The notes beneath the pieces were generated by a model that had not been told where the DNA came from, made no database searches, and worked only from the letters and a program-made list of their open reading frames with translations. 64,000 nt of DNA from Herminiimonas contaminans. GTDB taxonomy: Bacteria; Pseudomonadota; Gammaproteobacteria; Burkholderiales; Burkholderiaceae_D. Positions within the stretch are counted from its first letter, which is position 1. The number at the start of each line of letters is the position of its first letter. Both the position numbers and the translations under genes were made by a program. Shown piece after piece: positions 43,415 through 53,212 of this stretch. Where the stretch lies: NCBI RefSeq assembly GCF_015645465.1, contig NZ_JADOEL010000017.1, forward strand, positions 1 through 64,000, written 5' to 3'.

Positions 43415-46288
43415 TCAGATCAGCGACCCGCGCGTATCCACCTGTAAACGCCTGTCGTCTCTCAGCATGACTTCCAAAGCATCGGCAGTGATAGGACGGC
43501 TAAAGAAGTAACCCTGTATCTGGTCGCAGCCGTGCTGTTGCAGGTAGGCGAGTTGCTCTTCGGTTTCCACGCCTTCCGCAATCACGGTCAGACGCAGGCT
43601 ATGCGCTAGCGAAATGATGGAGGCGACAATCGCTGCATCATCCGGATCGGTCGTGATGTCATTGACGAAGGAGCGATCAATCTTCAATACATCGATAGGG
43701 AAACGCTTGAGGTAAGACAGGCTGGAGTAACCGGTACCGAAGTCATCAATCGACAGCTGCACACCCAGCGCCTTCAACTCGCGCAAGATACCGATCGCAT
43801 GATCCACGTCGGCCATAACCAGGCTTTCCGTCAATTCAATTTCCAGGCACTGCGGCGGTAGCTGTGTCTCTGCCAATGCCTGTGCAATCGACTCCAGCAA
43901 ATCCTGCTGTGCAAACTGACGTGCCGACAGATTGACCGACATACGCAAGGAGCCCAGGCCGCGTTCTTGCCACAGTTTGTTCTGACGACATGCCTCGCAT
44001 ATCACCCAGGCACCGATAGGCACAATCAAACCAGTCTCTTCTGCCAGGCCAATAAAGCGCACCGGCGGAATCATGCCCAGCTCCGGATGCTGCCAGCGTA
44101 TCAGCGCCTCGACGCCGACAATTTTTCCATTATGCAGATCCAGCTGCGGCTGGTAATGCAGGACGAACTCACCGCGCTCCAATGCGTTGCGTAAATCACC
44201 TTCCAGGCGCAAGCGTTCCAGCGCGCGTTCGTTCATCGCCGAGGTATAGAACTGGAAGTTATTGCGACCGGTTTCCTTGGCGCGATACATCGCGATATCG
44301 GCATGTTTGATCAGCTCTTCCGGCGTCACACCATCATTCGGATAAACCGCGACACCGATACTGCTGCTGATAAAAAATTCATGTCCTTCTATCGTCAGCG
44401 GTTTTGCGATGCCATCCATAATGCGTTGCACGATACCGGTCGATAAACCGGCGTCCGCGCGCTCTGGCAGGATCAGCACGAACTCATCGCCACCCATGCG
44501 CGACACGGTATCGGTATCGCGCACTGCACCTTGCAGGCGTTCGGCAATTGCTTTCAGCAGGATATCGCCAGCCTGATGACCGAGCGTGTCGTTGACGAAT
44601 TTGAAGCGATCCAGATCGACAAAGGCAATCCAGATCGGATGATTGTAGCGATGCGCATACGAAATCACCTGGCTCAGGCGGTCGCGCAGCAAGCTGCGAT
44701 TCGCGAGGCCGGTCAGTGCATCTCGATTGGTCTGGAACTCCAGCTCTGACTCATAGCGCTTGGTTGCAGTAATGTCGTATAGCGCAACCACGAAGTGACT
44801 GACTTCACCGGTATCGTCCTTGACCGGCGCGATATACAAATCACTCCAGAACAAAGCGCCATCCTTACGGTAATTACGCAGCACCGCATGGCCTTCACGC
44901 TTCTCCAGCGCGATCGAACGCAGTTCTTCTATACCCGGTTGTTCCCAATCCTTGCCCCACAGGAAACCGATATTGCGACCCAGCGCTTCTTCCGGCGAGT
45001 AACCAGTGATCCGGGTGAAAGCGGGATTGACGTATTCGAGCGGATAATCCGGTGCCGTGGCACGTGCAATGATGATGGCATTGGCACTGGCTTCGATCGC
45101 ACGGTCGCGCAATTGCAATTCATGCTCTGCATGTTTGCGTGCTGCGATATCAGCGATCAAATCATCGTTCACTGTGCGCAGCTGCGCGGTTCGGTCGTCG
45201 ACCAGCAATTGGATGCGGCGTGAGCGGTCGACTATCAGTTGCAGATAGATCGCTGATACGACGCTCAGCAACAAGCCGACCAGGAACGCCCACAAGGCAC
45301 TGCTGCTGTTTTTCAGGAACAGGATAGGCGGTGTCGATACCACCATGCTCCAGGTCTTACCGGCTACATCAAAAGCATGCTGATAGGTTTCCGGCTGGTC
45401 GTAGAACAACCACGCAGGCAAACCGAAAGCTCCATGATGCAGAGTCGGCTCTACGCCCTTGCCAAACACCAGGCTATCCTCGCTATGCTCAGCGCTGGCA
45501 TACACGCTGACATCGACCGCCATATCGACATGCGATGTCAACAACAAGTCATTGGCCTCCAGTGCGCGCGAGATCAGGTCGTTGCTGCGAAACACGGCCG
45601 CGGTATCACCGATCACTGCCGCGCGGCGTGATGCGATATCCGACAACACTGCACCTTCCTTATAAACCGGCATCAGGACGATGAAGCCACGCTGTGCGCC
45701 ACGTTCCTGTATCAGGTGCAACAATCCGGTAGCCGACGGCTGGCCGGTATCCACTGCACGTTGCATCGCTGCGGTCTGGAAGTGATAGGAATCGGCATCG
45801 AAACCTAGCGCGGCTTCGTTCCCAGCCATAGGTACGATGTAATCCACCACGCGATAACGCGGACGCTCCGGTGCGGTCACCGCTCTACCGTCCACCATTT
45901 CGGTAATCGTGAAATTCGGAATGAGCTTGGCCATCTCCGCTTCATAAGCGGCACGTTCCTGATGCGACAGATAGCGATGGTAAGCAAAGCCCTGGATGTA
46001 GGGATTGCGCGCCAGCAAAGGCTGGGCAAAGGTTTTGAATTCTTCGCGACTGACTATGCCAAAGGTCTTGAACAATTGATTGATATCAGTCAGCACGCGC
46101 ATGGAACTATCCAGTCCATCCTGCACCGCTGCGACCCGCACTTTGGCTTGCTGCTGGAAATCGATATCGACCTTGTCGTGCTCCAGGCGACGCACCGAAG
46201 CAAACAACAACGCACTAATCAACAAACCGATGGCAAGCGTCAACAACGCGGAAAAAGACACAGAAAAAGCTGCGCGATGACGCATCAA
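43415..46288 (-). CDS. CHASE-PAS-GGDEF-EAL cyclic-di-GMP signalling protein
   Basis: A 957-residue membrane protein. One membrane helix (10-30), a periplasmic CHASE domain (about 75-300, [12 protein letters not shown]), a second helix (about 328-350), a PAS/PAC domain (395-510), a GGDEF domain with intact MGGDEF and the EAL domain with [20 protein letters not shown] and KIDRSFV, all catalytic residues apparent. It may both make and degrade cyclic-di-GMP, with EAL activity more likely dominant. It is convergent with the glycosyltransferase gene (9-bp gap), a polysaccharide enzyme it could influence. Confidence 0.93.
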   Translation of the reverse strand: MMRHRAAFSVSFSALLTLAIGLLISALLFASVRRLEHDKVDIDFQQQAKVRVAAVQDGLDSSMRVLTDINQLFKTFGIVSREEFKTFAQPLLARNPYIQGFAYHRYLSHQERAAYEAEMAKLIPNFTITEMVDGRAVTAPERPRYRVVDYIVPMAGNEAALGFDADSYHFQTAAMQRAVDTGQPSATGLLHLIQERGAQRGFIVLMPVYKEGAVLSDIASRRAAVIGDTAAVFRSNDLISRALEANDLLLTSHVDMAVDVSVYASAEHSEDSLVFGKGVEPTLHHGAFGLPAWLFYDQPETYQHAFDVAGKTWSMVVSTPPILFLKNSSSALWAFLVGLLLSVVSAIYLQLIVDRSRRIQLLVDDRTAQLRTVNDDLIADIAARKHAEHELQLRDRAIEASANAIIIARATAPDYPLEYVNPAFTRITGYSPEEALGRNIGFLWGKDWEQPGIEELRSIALEKREGHAVLRNYRKDGALFWSDLYIAPVKDDTGEVSHFVVALYDITATKRYESELEFQTNRDALTGLANRSLLRDRLSQVISYAHRYNHPIWIAFVDLDRFKFVNDTLGHQAGDILLKAIAERLQGAVRDTDTVSRMGGDEFVLILPERADAGLSTGIVQRIMDGIAKPLTIEGHEFFISSSIGVAVYPNDGVTPEELIKHADIAMYRAKETGRNNFQFYTSAMNERALERLRLEGDLRNALERGEFVLHYQPQLDLHNGKIVGVEALIRWQHPELGMIPPVRFIGLAEETGLIVPIGAWVICEACRQNKLWQERGLGSLRMSVNLSARQFAQQDLLESIAQALAETQLPPQCLEIELTESLVMADVDHAIGILRELKALGVQLSIDDFGTGYSSLSYLKRFPIDVLKIDRSFVNDITTDPDDAAIVASIISLAHSLRLTVIAEGVETEEQLAYLQQHGCDQIQGYFFSRPITADALEVMLRDDRRLQVDTRGSLI

Positions 46289-46370
46289 TAAAAATTCCCT
46301 ATGCAGTATTTGTTAAAGTCGGCAGCGAGATCAGCGATCGACCGATACCGAGAAAATGTGTTCATACATA

Positions 46371-46398
46371 AAAAAACGCGCTGCATAGCGCGCTTTTT
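46371..46398 (-). terminator. Terminator of CobD/CbiB-family gene
   Basis: AAAAAACGCGC (46371-46381) pairs with GCGCGCTTTTT (46388-46398 region) around a short loop. On the minus strand it follows the CobD/CbiB-family stop by 17 bp and ends in T-run. Confidence 0.88.
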
Positions 46399-46414
46399 AT
46401 GTATGTGGCGCTTG

Positions 46415-47371
46415 TTAACCCAACCACTTCGCAATAGATAACAACAGAACCAGCAGCATCCACAAGAGCAATGCACGCCATACCAGGCCCACAGTGCTTT
46501 GCAGTGCGCGGCTGGACGCTTCTTCGCCGACTGGTGCTTCGGTCTCGATATTGATCGAATCCACCATCGCCGCGTCTGCAGGGATCACCTCAGCCACGGT
46601 TTCTACAGGTGCACCCAGGCGTATGCCCATCGCACCACCACCGGCGGACAAGATGATGCCGATAGCTTCATCCTGCCAGCGACCGGCAAAATTACGCCAG
46701 GCGTAAATCGCATCTTCGAAGTTGCCGACCACGGCAAAGGCAGCCGCCGTCAGGCGTGCCGGGATCCAGTCTATCCAGTAGAACGCTTGTGATGCGAAGC
46801 GACCAAACTCTTCGCGCTCAGCCATCTTCGGTTCGTTCCAGATGCGTGCCAGGTATTCGGCCACGCGGTACATCACGGCGCCGACCGGGCCCAGCGGGGT
46901 CAGGATCCAGAAGAACACGCCAAATACGTTGCGATGTGTCGTCACCAATGCAGTTTCAACTGCAATACGTGAGATTTCGCTGACATCCATGCCAGCGGTA
47001 TCGCGCTTGGTCCATTCAGCCAGCAAGGAGCGGGCGGTCGCTTCGTCGCCATTGTTCAAAGCCAGCTGGATAGAGGTGAAGAAATGGCTGTAATGACGGA
47101 AACCCAGTGTCAGATAAACTACACCGACATTCACGATCAAAGCAGCCAGCGGACCGAGTTTGACGCTGATCCAATATAACAACGCTACCGGCACGCAGAA
47201 CGCAGCGATCATCAGCGCCCATGCCAGCCGTCCGTGATGCGCCTGACCGGCGTTAAACGACCCTTCCAGCTTGGCAGCCAGTGCTCGCGCCCCGGCGTAG
47301 ACCGGATTATCGGCCCGCAACGGTTTTAATTGCTCGATCAATAGCGCAAAGAAGATGGAGAAAAATGTCAT
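46415..47371 (-). CDS. CobD/CbiB family membrane protein (AmpE-like)
   Basis: A 318-residue inner-membrane protein with about four helices (near 1-12, 47-70, 75-95, 290-315). Family segments are FFALLIEQLKPLRADNPVYAG, ARSLLAEWTKRDTAGMDVSEISRIAVETALVTTHRNVFGVFFW and AFYWIDWIPARLTAAAFAVVGNFEDAIYAWR. True CbiB acts in cobalamin synthesis, but no other cobalamin gene is here; in this lineage the protein is usually a stand-alone paralogue of unclear role, related to AmpE. It is followed by its own terminator. Confidence 0.85.
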   Translation of the reverse strand: MTFFSIFFALLIEQLKPLRADNPVYAGARALAAKLEGSFNAGQAHHGRLAWALMIAAFCVPVALLYWISVKLGPLAALIVNVGVVYLTLGFRHYSHFFTSIQLALNNGDEATARSLLAEWTKRDTAGMDVSEISRIAVETALVTTHRNVFGVFFWILTPLGPVGAVMYRVAEYLARIWNEPKMAEREEFGRFASQAFYWIDWIPARLTAAAFAVVGNFEDAIYAWRNFAGRWQDEAIGIILSAGGGAMGIRLGAPVETVAEVIPADAAMVDSINIETEAPVGEEASSRALQSTVGLVWRALLLWMLLVLLLSIAKWLG

Positions 47372-47491
47372 TAAAGCGCCTTAATAGTCAGTCAACCCAT
47401 ACGATAACGCAGCACTTCGCGAGAATCAAATAAAGCGAAACATAATAATTAGCGTTACAGCCAAACTCGGTAATCCACACGCGTAAACGAC

Positions 47492-48160
47492 TTACGCCCG
47501 GAGGAAATGAAATAGATTGCGTAACATGCCTGCAGTAGCGCCCCAGATAAAGAAGCGCTCATACGGCATCACATAAAAGGTGCGATTCCCGGTGACGAAC
47601 TCTGCGGTGCGGCGTTGGTGGTGCATGCCGTCCATCAGGAAAGCCAGCGGTACTTCAAACACCTCGGCTACCTCGAACGGATCGGCCTTTACTTCGAACG
47701 GCGGCTTCACGATGCCGACTACCGGCGTAACGCGGAAGCCGGTACCGGTATGGTATTCAGGCAAAGTCCCGATCACATCGATATGGCTGCGACTGATGCC
47801 GACCTCTTCTTCGGTTTCGCGCAATGCAGTTGCTATCGGCGATTCGTCATAGCTTTCCATGCGACCGCCGGGAAAGCTGATCTGTCCGGCATGGTCATTC
47901 AAATGTGCGGCACGCTGGGTGAACAGGATGGTCGGGCCATTCTCTTCACGCAACACGATAGGTAGCAAGACCGCCGCCTCAGTCAGGGGGCCGCTCATGG
48001 GGCGCACCAGGCGCTCCACGGTAATTTCCGGCGACCACGCTGGCGGGTTGGAAAAGCGTGCGCGTAAAGCTTCGTCCCGCAAGCGGTCAAGAGCAACGGC
48101 CTCTTCGCCGCCGAGCGAATCTACCGGCAATAATTCCGGATCAAAATGCAGTCTGGCCAA
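47492..48160 (-). CDS. CoA pyrophosphatase (NUDIX hydrolase)
   Basis: A 222-residue NUDIX enzyme of the CoA/acyl-CoA pyrophosphatase subgroup. The nudix box reads SFPGGRMESYDESPIATALR then ETEEEVGI, preceded by the subgroup signature (LFTQRAAHLNDHAGQISFPGG). It would cleave CoA, perhaps oxidised forms, to phosphopantetheine and 3',5'-ADP. The position next to rplS is conserved in related genomes. No clear terminator lies between it and the CobD/CbiB-family gene. Confidence 0.92.
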   Translation of the reverse strand: MARLHFDPELLPVDSLGGEEAVALDRLRDEALRARFSNPPAWSPEITVERLVRPMSGPLTEAAVLLPIVLREENGPTILFTQRAAHLNDHAGQISFPGGRMESYDESPIATALRETEEEVGISRSHIDVIGTLPEYHTGTGFRVTPVVGIVKPPFEVKADPFEVAEVFEVPLAFLMDGMHHQRRTAEFVTGNRTFYVMPYERFFIWGATAGMLRNLFHFLRA

Positions 48161-48341
48161 TTCAACTTCCTAATACAAAGTTAATCTATGTGCGCTCCAT
48201 CCGGATCGAATGAAGCAGCGATATCTAAACGGCCTGTGCCTGATACAAGACGCAAGTACGGACTTGCATCGGATTAACTGATGTTAAACCTGTCATCGCT
48301 TCAGCACCAAATTTAACAATCAAAAAATGCCTCCGGAAAAC

Positions 48342-48369
48342 AAAAAAGACACCCGAAGGTGTCTTTTTT
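48342..48369 (-). terminator. Terminator of the rpsP-rimM-trmD-rplS operon
   Basis: AAAAAAGACACC (48343-48354) pairs perfectly with GGTGTCTTTTTT (48358-48369 region) with a 4-base loop CGAA-type and T-runs both ways, 44 bp after the rplS stop. Confidence 0.95.
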
Positions 48370-48412
48370 GTTGCTACCGCAAGTATTGCCCGGACGTATC
48401 CGATATTGGCAA

Positions 48413-48796
48413 TTACTCCGCCGCTTTTGCTGCAGCGCGACGTTGTGGCAGTTTTTCTTTGATACGTGCCGATTTGCCCGAACGTTCGCGCAAGTAGTAC
48501 AGTTTTGCACGACGTACATCACCGCGACGTTTGACTTCGATCGATGCGATCAGCGGGGAATACAACTGGAACGTACGTTCGACGCCTTCACCGGACGAGA
48601 TTTTACGAACGATGAAGTTCGAGTTCAGGCCACGGTTACGACGGGAGATAACAACACCTTCGTAAGCCTGAGCACGTTTACGTGTGCCTTCAACTACGTT
48701 GACGTTGACGACCACTGTATCGCCAGGAGCGAAGTCAGGGATGTTTTTTGCCAGGCGAGCAATTTCTTCTTGCTCTAATGTTTGGATCAGATCCAT
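48413..48796 (-). CDS. rplS: 50S ribosomal protein L19
   Basis: A 127-residue ribosomal protein at the 30S-50S interface. Family segments [44 protein letters not shown] and [27 protein letters not shown] are all present. I start at the ATG at 48796 (MDLIQTLEQ), the usual L19 start; an upstream in-frame codon at 48817 adds seven residues unlike homologues. It is the last gene of the rpsP operon, 108 bp after trmD. Confidence 0.97.
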   Translation of the reverse strand: MDLIQTLEQEEIARLAKNIPDFAPGDTVVVNVNVVEGTRKRAQAYEGVVISRRNRGLNSNFIVRKISSGEGVERTFQLYSPLIASIEVKRRGDVRRAKLYYLRERSGKSARIKEKLPQRRAAAKAAE

Positions 48797-48904
48797 TTTT
48801 ATTACTCCAAAAACCATCGTGCCGGCGCCACGTATATATTTGCCCGGTAGAGGATGGGGTTACACATTGCAGGGCTGTTAATGCGCCCCGCTCGATACAA
48901 CAAA

Positions 48905-49651
48905 CTACAAACTGCTCAAAAACTTTTCATCGACACGTGTCAGCAATCCTGCCTCACGCGCCTTGACGATCAGGTCCGGGCGCTTCCTTGCGGTTGCTTC
49001 CAGCGCACGTTCGCGGCGCCATTTTTCGATCTCGACATGATGGCCACCCATCAACACTGCCGGTACCGCTGCGCCTTCGTAGACTTCAGGCCGCGTGTAA
49101 TGCGGACAATCGAGCAAGCCATTAACGAAGCTGTCTTCAACTGCCGATGCATCATCATGCAAGACCCCGGGCAACTGCCGGATCACCGCATCCATCAATG
49201 CCATCGCCGGAATTTCACCGCCTGACAGGACGAAATCGCCGAGGCTGATTTCTTCATCGACGCAGCTATCCAGAAAGCGCTGGTCTACTGCTTCATAACG
49301 TCCGCACAACAAAACCAGACCCGGCTCTGTCGTCAGCTGCATCACGCGTTCATGGGTCAATGCCTTGCCTTGCGGCGACAAATACACAACGCGAGGTGCA
49401 ACCAAACCTTGTTCTGTCTGCCTTGCCTTGGCTGCCTGTACGGCGGCCTCCAGCGGCTTAACCATCATCACCATGCCAGGACCACCACCATAGGGACGGT
49501 CATCAACGGTACGATGCTTATCGCTGGTGAAATCGCGCGGATTCCACAAAGACAATGCACATTTCTTTTGCTCAAACGCGCGTCGCGTAATACCCGACTG
49601 CGTTATCGCTGTGAACATTTCAGGGAATAGCGTGACGACATCAAATTGCAT
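48905..49651 (-). CDS. trmD: tRNA (guanine-37-N1)-methyltransferase
   Basis: A 248-residue SPOUT-class enzyme that methylates G37 of tRNAs reading CNN codons and prevents frameshifting. Visible motifs are [49 protein letters not shown] and the knot [23 protein letters not shown]. The ATG at 49651 gives the standard start; the frame extends to 49744 but overlaps rimM. It lies 22 bp after rimM in the operon. Confidence 0.97.
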   Translation of the reverse strand: MQFDVVTLFPEMFTAITQSGITRRAFEQKKCALSLWNPRDFTSDKHRTVDDRPYGGGPGMVMMVKPLEAAVQAAKARQTEQGLVAPRVVYLSPQGKALTHERVMQLTTEPGLVLLCGRYEAVDQRFLDSCVDEEISLGDFVLSGGEIPAMALMDAVIRQLPGVLHDDASAVEDSFVNGLLDCPHYTRPEVYEGAAVPAVLMGGHHVEIEKWRRERALEATARKRPDLIVKAREAGLLTRVDEKFLSSL

Positions 49652-49673
49652 CTCGCACACTCCTCTCATCGGA

Positions 49674-50213
49674 CTAGTAATCCAGTCCCCAGTCCACTGT
49701 AATTTTCTTTGCTGTTCGATCGACCGTGATGACGAACTGCTCAACGAACGGGATCAGCAACTCTTGCGACGCAGCCTTGGGATCAGCGGCATCAGCCGAC
49801 AGTGGCACAGCAACGCGCAAAATAGGATGCGCACCGTTGTCCATCATGTCACTGACCTGACCCAAGTGTTCGCCCTGCAGGTTCTCGACTTCCAGGCCGA
49901 TCAGGTCGACCCAATAGAATTCATTATCCGACAGAGCGGGGAAATGACTACGCGGAATCTGCACGGTTGCACCTTTCAGCGCCTCCGCAGCATCTCGCCC
50001 TGCCACACCCATCAACTTTGCGACTACATCACCGGTATGCATCTTGGACTGCATCATTTCCACGTCATGGAATTCAGGCTTATCCAGCCACCATGTCTTG
50101 GCAGTTAACAATGCATCAGCATCGGCCGAATAGGGTCTGACCCTTACCCAGCCATTCAATCCATACGCACCGGAGATGTAACCAACCAGCACCAAATCTT
50201 CAGGAACTTTCAT
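49674..50213 (-). CDS. rimM: Ribosome maturation factor RimM
   Basis: A 179-residue two-domain protein (N-terminal RimM domain with [22 protein letters not shown]-terminal PRC barrel with [14 protein letters not shown] and [13 protein letters not shown]) that helps mature the 30S head with S19. I use the ATG at 50213; an in-frame TTG at 50237 would add eight residues and end 3 bp from the rpsP stop, so it cannot be ruled out. It lies between rpsP and trmD as in most bacteria. Confidence 0.95.
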   Translation of the reverse strand: MKVPEDLVLVGYISGAYGLNGWVRVRPYSADADALLTAKTWWLDKPEFHDVEMMQSKMHTGDVVAKLMGVAGRDAAEALKGATVQIPRSHFPALSDNEFYWVDLIGLEVENLQGEHLGQVSDMMDNGAHPILRVAVPLSADAADPKAASQELLIPFVEQFVITVDRTAKKITVDWGLDY

Positions 50214-50240
50214 TCCCGATGCCGTTTGATTCGACAAAAC

Positions 50241-50492
50241 TTAAGCGGCTTTTTTGCCGACTTGGCTAACCAGGCGAGCTACTGTAGGCGACAGTTGTGC
50301 GCCCACGCCTTGCCAGTAGGCCAGACGGTCTTGCACAATGCGGACGCTTTCTTCAGCGCCGGAAGCTACCGGGTTGTAGAAACCGATGCGTTCGATGAAG
50401 CGACCATCGCGGCGATTGCGCGAATCTGTAGCAACAATGTTAAAGAAAGGGCGCTTTTTTGCACCACCACGAGCTAAACGAATGACGACCAT
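50241..50492 (-). CDS. rpsP: 30S ribosomal protein S16
   Basis: An 83-residue S16 protein with the canonical start [20 protein letters not shown] and the segments [19 protein letters not shown] and [18 protein letters not shown]. It is the first gene of the rpsP-rimM-trmD-rplS operon; the promoter lies in the 316-bp divergent region upstream. Confidence 0.98.
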   Translation of the reverse strand: MVVIRLARGGAKKRPFFNIVATDSRNRRDGRFIERIGFYNPVASGAEESVRIVQDRLAYWQGVGAQLSPTVARLVSQVGKKAA

Positions 50493-50808
50493 AATATTTC
50501 CAAAAAGTGTCTGAACACGGAAAAAGCCGCAAATTATAGCCCAGGTAGCACAGCACCTGCAACCTCATTCATTGAGATCAGCAATATCGGTGTGGCAAAT
50601 CGGGCAATCAGACTATTCCACTATGGAAAAGCTTTTGCGGCGCGTAGTCCATCTGCCCGTACAATAGGTAAAAACCGGGTCAGACAGATGGTATTTGATT
50701 TAATTTTGATTAAAAACCGGAGTTTGCACGCATTTTCACACGTTTTTTAATCAAAAAAGCTGATTTTTATATAAAAATCAGCCTTTTCACCGAAAAAATA
50801 GCAGGAAT
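50493..50808. other. Divergent intergenic region rpsP / TM2 gene
   Basis: It should hold the rpsP operon promoter and the TM2-gene promoter. A perfect 24-bp palindrome lies at 50759-50782. Two similar TAAAAACCGG blocks (about 50668 and 50711) are seen. No frame looks coding. Confidence 0.6.
50759..50782. repeat. Perfect 24-bp AT-rich palindrome
   Basis: GCTGATTTTTAT (50759-50770) is followed directly by its exact inverse. It lies 27 bp before the TM2-gene ATG and is followed by CTTTTC. It could be an operator, or a terminator/attenuator for readthrough on the plus strand. Confidence 0.6.
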
Positions 50809-51159
50809 ATGCCAAATTCGCACAAAAACAAAACCCTAAGCACCCTATTAGCCGCCTTATTTGGCTGGCTCGGCCTGCATCGCTTTTATTTGTACGGCAA
50901 GAAAGATTTCTGGGCCTGGGCGCACCTCGCCTTCCCGCCGCTGTCGGTATTTGCCGGTTTTATCGGCGCGCTGGTCATCGGCCTGACCCCGGATGAGAAA
51001 TGGGATGCGCAACACAATGCCGATTCCGGCCAGATTTCCAACTCCGGCTGGCCCGTCATCGTGCTGGTGGTACTGACTTTTGCGCTTGGCTCCACCGCCC
51101 TGATCGCGACCATCGCGCGCGGCTTCGACCTCTACCTGACCGGCGGCGCTTTCGGCTGA
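50809..51159 (+). CDS. TM2-domain membrane protein
   Basis: A 116-residue protein with the TM2 signature: LSTLLAALFGWLGLHRFYLYGKKDFWAW, in which two helices are joined by the HRFYLY turn. A third hydrophobic segment lies at 79-100 (PVIVLVVLTFALGSTALIATIA). AGCAGGAAT precedes the ATG. TM2 proteins are found across bacteria and eukaryotes; function is mostly unknown. It is monocistronic. Confidence 0.82.
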   Translation: MPNSHKNKTLSTLLAALFGWLGLHRFYLYGKKDFWAWAHLAFPPLSVFAGFIGALVIGLTPDEKWDAQHNADSGQISNSGWPVIVLVVLTFALGSTALIATIARGFDLYLTGGAFG

Positions 51160-51289
51160 GCCCATTCCACCGGCTTGCCATCGCCCCAGCGCAGTGCAAG
51201 CCGTCCTCCGCGTGACCTGCGTCAGTGCGCGTAACCGCTATCAGCCGCACTGACTGCCCGCTTTTCCCTCCCTCAACTGATAATTCGCA

Positions 51290-51305
51290 TGGCACACATA
51301 GTGCT
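51290..51305 (+). promoter_or_regulatory. Candidate sigma-54 promoter of amtB
   Basis: TGGCACACATAGTGCT carries the full -24 TGGCAC and a -12 GTGCT (consensus TTGCW, one mismatch) with proper spacing. It lies 57 bp before the amtB ATG. Control of amtB by sigma-54 and NtrC is well established in other proteobacteria. I see no clear NtrC palindrome upstream. Confidence 0.65.
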
Positions 51306-51361
51306 TTTATGAAACTTGCCGTGGCATCGCCACATGGCTCAATCAGTCCTCAGGGAGTTTC

Positions 51362-52819
51362 ATGATTATGCGTACTGCGTCCTTCGCATCCGCCACATCC
51401 ATCAAGATGGCGTTGACCATCCTCGTTTCTGCCTTTGTCTTCAGCAACGCTCACGCGCAAACCCCGGCACCGGAAAACACAACACCGGCTGCCGAAACGC
51501 AGGCTGCGCCGTTGACCATGCCGATGATTAACGAGCAGACCGAAACGGCAACGCCGGAACCGGTCACAGAAGCGCCACTCACCAAACCCACTGTAGTCGA
51601 CGCCAGCAAGATCAGCGCGGGCGATACCGCCTGGTTACTGGCGTCAACAGCGCTGGTGCTATTCATGACCATCCCCGGCCTGGCCTTGTTCTATGCGGGT
51701 ATGGTGCGCAAGAAGAATGTACTGGCGACGATGGCGCACAGCTTTGCCGTCACCTGCCTGGTCACCGTGATCTGGGTCGTCATCGGTTACAGCCTCGCCT
51801 TTACACCCGGCTCTCCGTATATAGGAGGACTGGACCGGGTACTGCTCAGCGGCATGGAATTCGTCAAGGAAACCGGCAAGCTCAGCGTCAGCGAAATCGC
51901 TCCGACGATACCTGAAAGCGTCTTCATCATGTTCCAGATGACCTTTGCCATCATCACCCCGGCACTGATCACCGGCGCTTTCGCCGAACGCATGAAATTC
52001 TCCGCGCTGCTGATCTTCATCACGCTGTGGTCCATCTTCGTCTACGCACCGGTCGCACACTGGGTATGGGAACCGGGCGGCTGGCTGGCAATGCGCGGCG
52101 TACTCGACTTCGCTGGCGGCACCGTGGTTCACATCAATGCCGGGGTCTCCGGCCTGGTTGCCGCCATCATCATCGGACCGCGCCTGGGCTTCGGCAAGGA
52201 ACCTATGCCGCCACACAATCTGGTGCTGACCGTGATCGGTGCCTGCATGCTGTGGGTGGGCTGGTTTGGCTTCAATGCAGGCTCGGCGGTGGCAGCTGAT
52301 GGCCGCGCAGGTATGGCGATGCTGGCGACACAAATCGCAACAGCGGTCGGCGCGCTGTCATGGATGATCATCGAATGGCTGCGTCGCGGCAAACCGTCGG
52401 TACTCGGCCTGGTCTCCGGCGCAGTATCCGGCCTGGTGGCAATCACACCGGCTTCCGGTTTCGTCGGTGTCAGCGGTGCGCTGGTGATAGGCGCCGCCGC
52501 TGGCCTCGCCTGCTACTGGGGCGCAACCACACTCAAATCCAAACTCGGTTATGACGACTCACTGGATGTGTTCGGCGTCCATGCCGTCGGCGGCATAGTC
52601 GGCGCGTTGTTGACAGGTGTGTTCGCAGTCGAAAGCATAGGCGGTGCAAGCAGCAGCTTCGGCAATCAAGCCTTCGGTGTGATCGTCACCGTGGTCTACT
52701 CGGCTGTCATGACCGCCCTCATCCTCGGCATCGTCAGCGCACTGGTCGGCTTGCGCGTCACACCGGAAGCAGAAATCGAAGGCCTGGATCTGGAACAACA
52801 CGGCGAGCACGTACTATGA
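51362..52819 (+). CDS. amtB: Ammonium transporter AmtB
   Basis: A 485-residue Amt channel. An N-terminal signal peptide (about 1-32, ending NAHA) and a Pro/Thr/Glu-rich linker of about 50 residues precede the eleven-helix core, longer than the usual AmtB N-terminus. Core motifs are FYAGMVRKKNVLATMAHSF, ITGAFAERMKFSALLIF, DFAGGTVVHINAGVSGLVAA, and FGVHAVGGIVGALLTGVFA with pore residues H in each half. GGGAG lies just before the ATG. No glnK accompanies it; instead a small unknown gene overlaps its stop by 4 bp. Confidence 0.96.
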   Translation: MIMRTASFASATSIKMALTILVSAFVFSNAHAQTPAPENTTPAAETQAAPLTMPMINEQTETATPEPVTEAPLTKPTVVDASKISAGDTAWLLASTALVLFMTIPGLALFYAGMVRKKNVLATMAHSFAVTCLVTVIWVVIGYSLAFTPGSPYIGGLDRVLLSGMEFVKETGKLSVSEIAPTIPESVFIMFQMTFAIITPALITGAFAERMKFSALLIFITLWSIFVYAPVAHWVWEPGGWLAMRGVLDFAGGTVVHINAGVSGLVAAIIIGPRLGFGKEPMPPHNLVLTVIGACMLWVGWFGFNAGSAVAADGRAGMAMLATQIATAVGALSWMIIEWLRRGKPSVLGLVSGAVSGLVAITPASGFVGVSGALVIGAAAGLACYWGATTLKSKLGYDDSLDVFGVHAVGGIVGALLTGVFAVESIGGASSSFGNQAFGVIVTVVYSAVMTALILGIVSALVGLRVTPEAEIEGLDLEQHGEHVL

Positions 52820-53196
52820 CCGAAGAACACCACTCACGTGCAGAGCTGGAAACCCATGCGTTTGCATTAATGGGCAGGCTGCACGTGAACCTGAGACGGC
52901 AAAGCGGCCGCGTGATCGATATCGAATACATGCGCATCGATCCGGGCTACTGCCGCTATCTGTTGAAGATGGCATCGCTCTCCACCAGCGAAGAGGTGCA
53001 GGAGTTGGGGCAAAAATTGCAGGAAGTTTTTTTTGGTACTGAAGGCTTGTTTGTGCGCACCGAACCGCGTCAACCCTTGTTGACGCGACTGCAGGAACCC
53101 GCCACTGAACCGGCTGCGGCGGCACCGAGCGCAGCACCCGCCGCACCGGAAACCGGTGACCCGGTTGATCGTGGCTATATAGGACGCTTGCGCTGA
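52816..53196 (+). CDS. Unknown protein translationally coupled to amtB
   Basis: A 126-residue soluble protein. Residues 1-80 look like a compact alpha/beta domain (RLHVNLRRQSGRVIDIEYMRIDPGYCRYLLKMASLSTSEEVQELG); an Ala/Pro/Glu linker (about 90-115) and a short conserved-looking tail RGYIGRLR follow. I do not recognise the family. The ATG overlaps the amtB stop (ATGA), the spot where glnK is often found, so a link with ammonium uptake or nitrogen status is possible. It does not resemble PII proteins. Confidence 0.75.
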   Translation: MTEEHHSRAELETHAFALMGRLHVNLRRQSGRVIDIEYMRIDPGYCRYLLKMASLSTSEEVQELGQKLQEVFFGTEGLFVRTEPRQPLLTRLQEPATEPAAAAPSAAPAAPETGDPVDRGYIGRLR

Positions 53197-53212
53197 AACA
53201 GACTACGTAAAC

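Noticed and set aside
46415-47371. Cobalamin biosynthesis assignment for the CobD/CbiB-family gene
   Set aside because: No other cobalamin gene or riboswitch is near; the family has stand-alone paralogues in this lineage.
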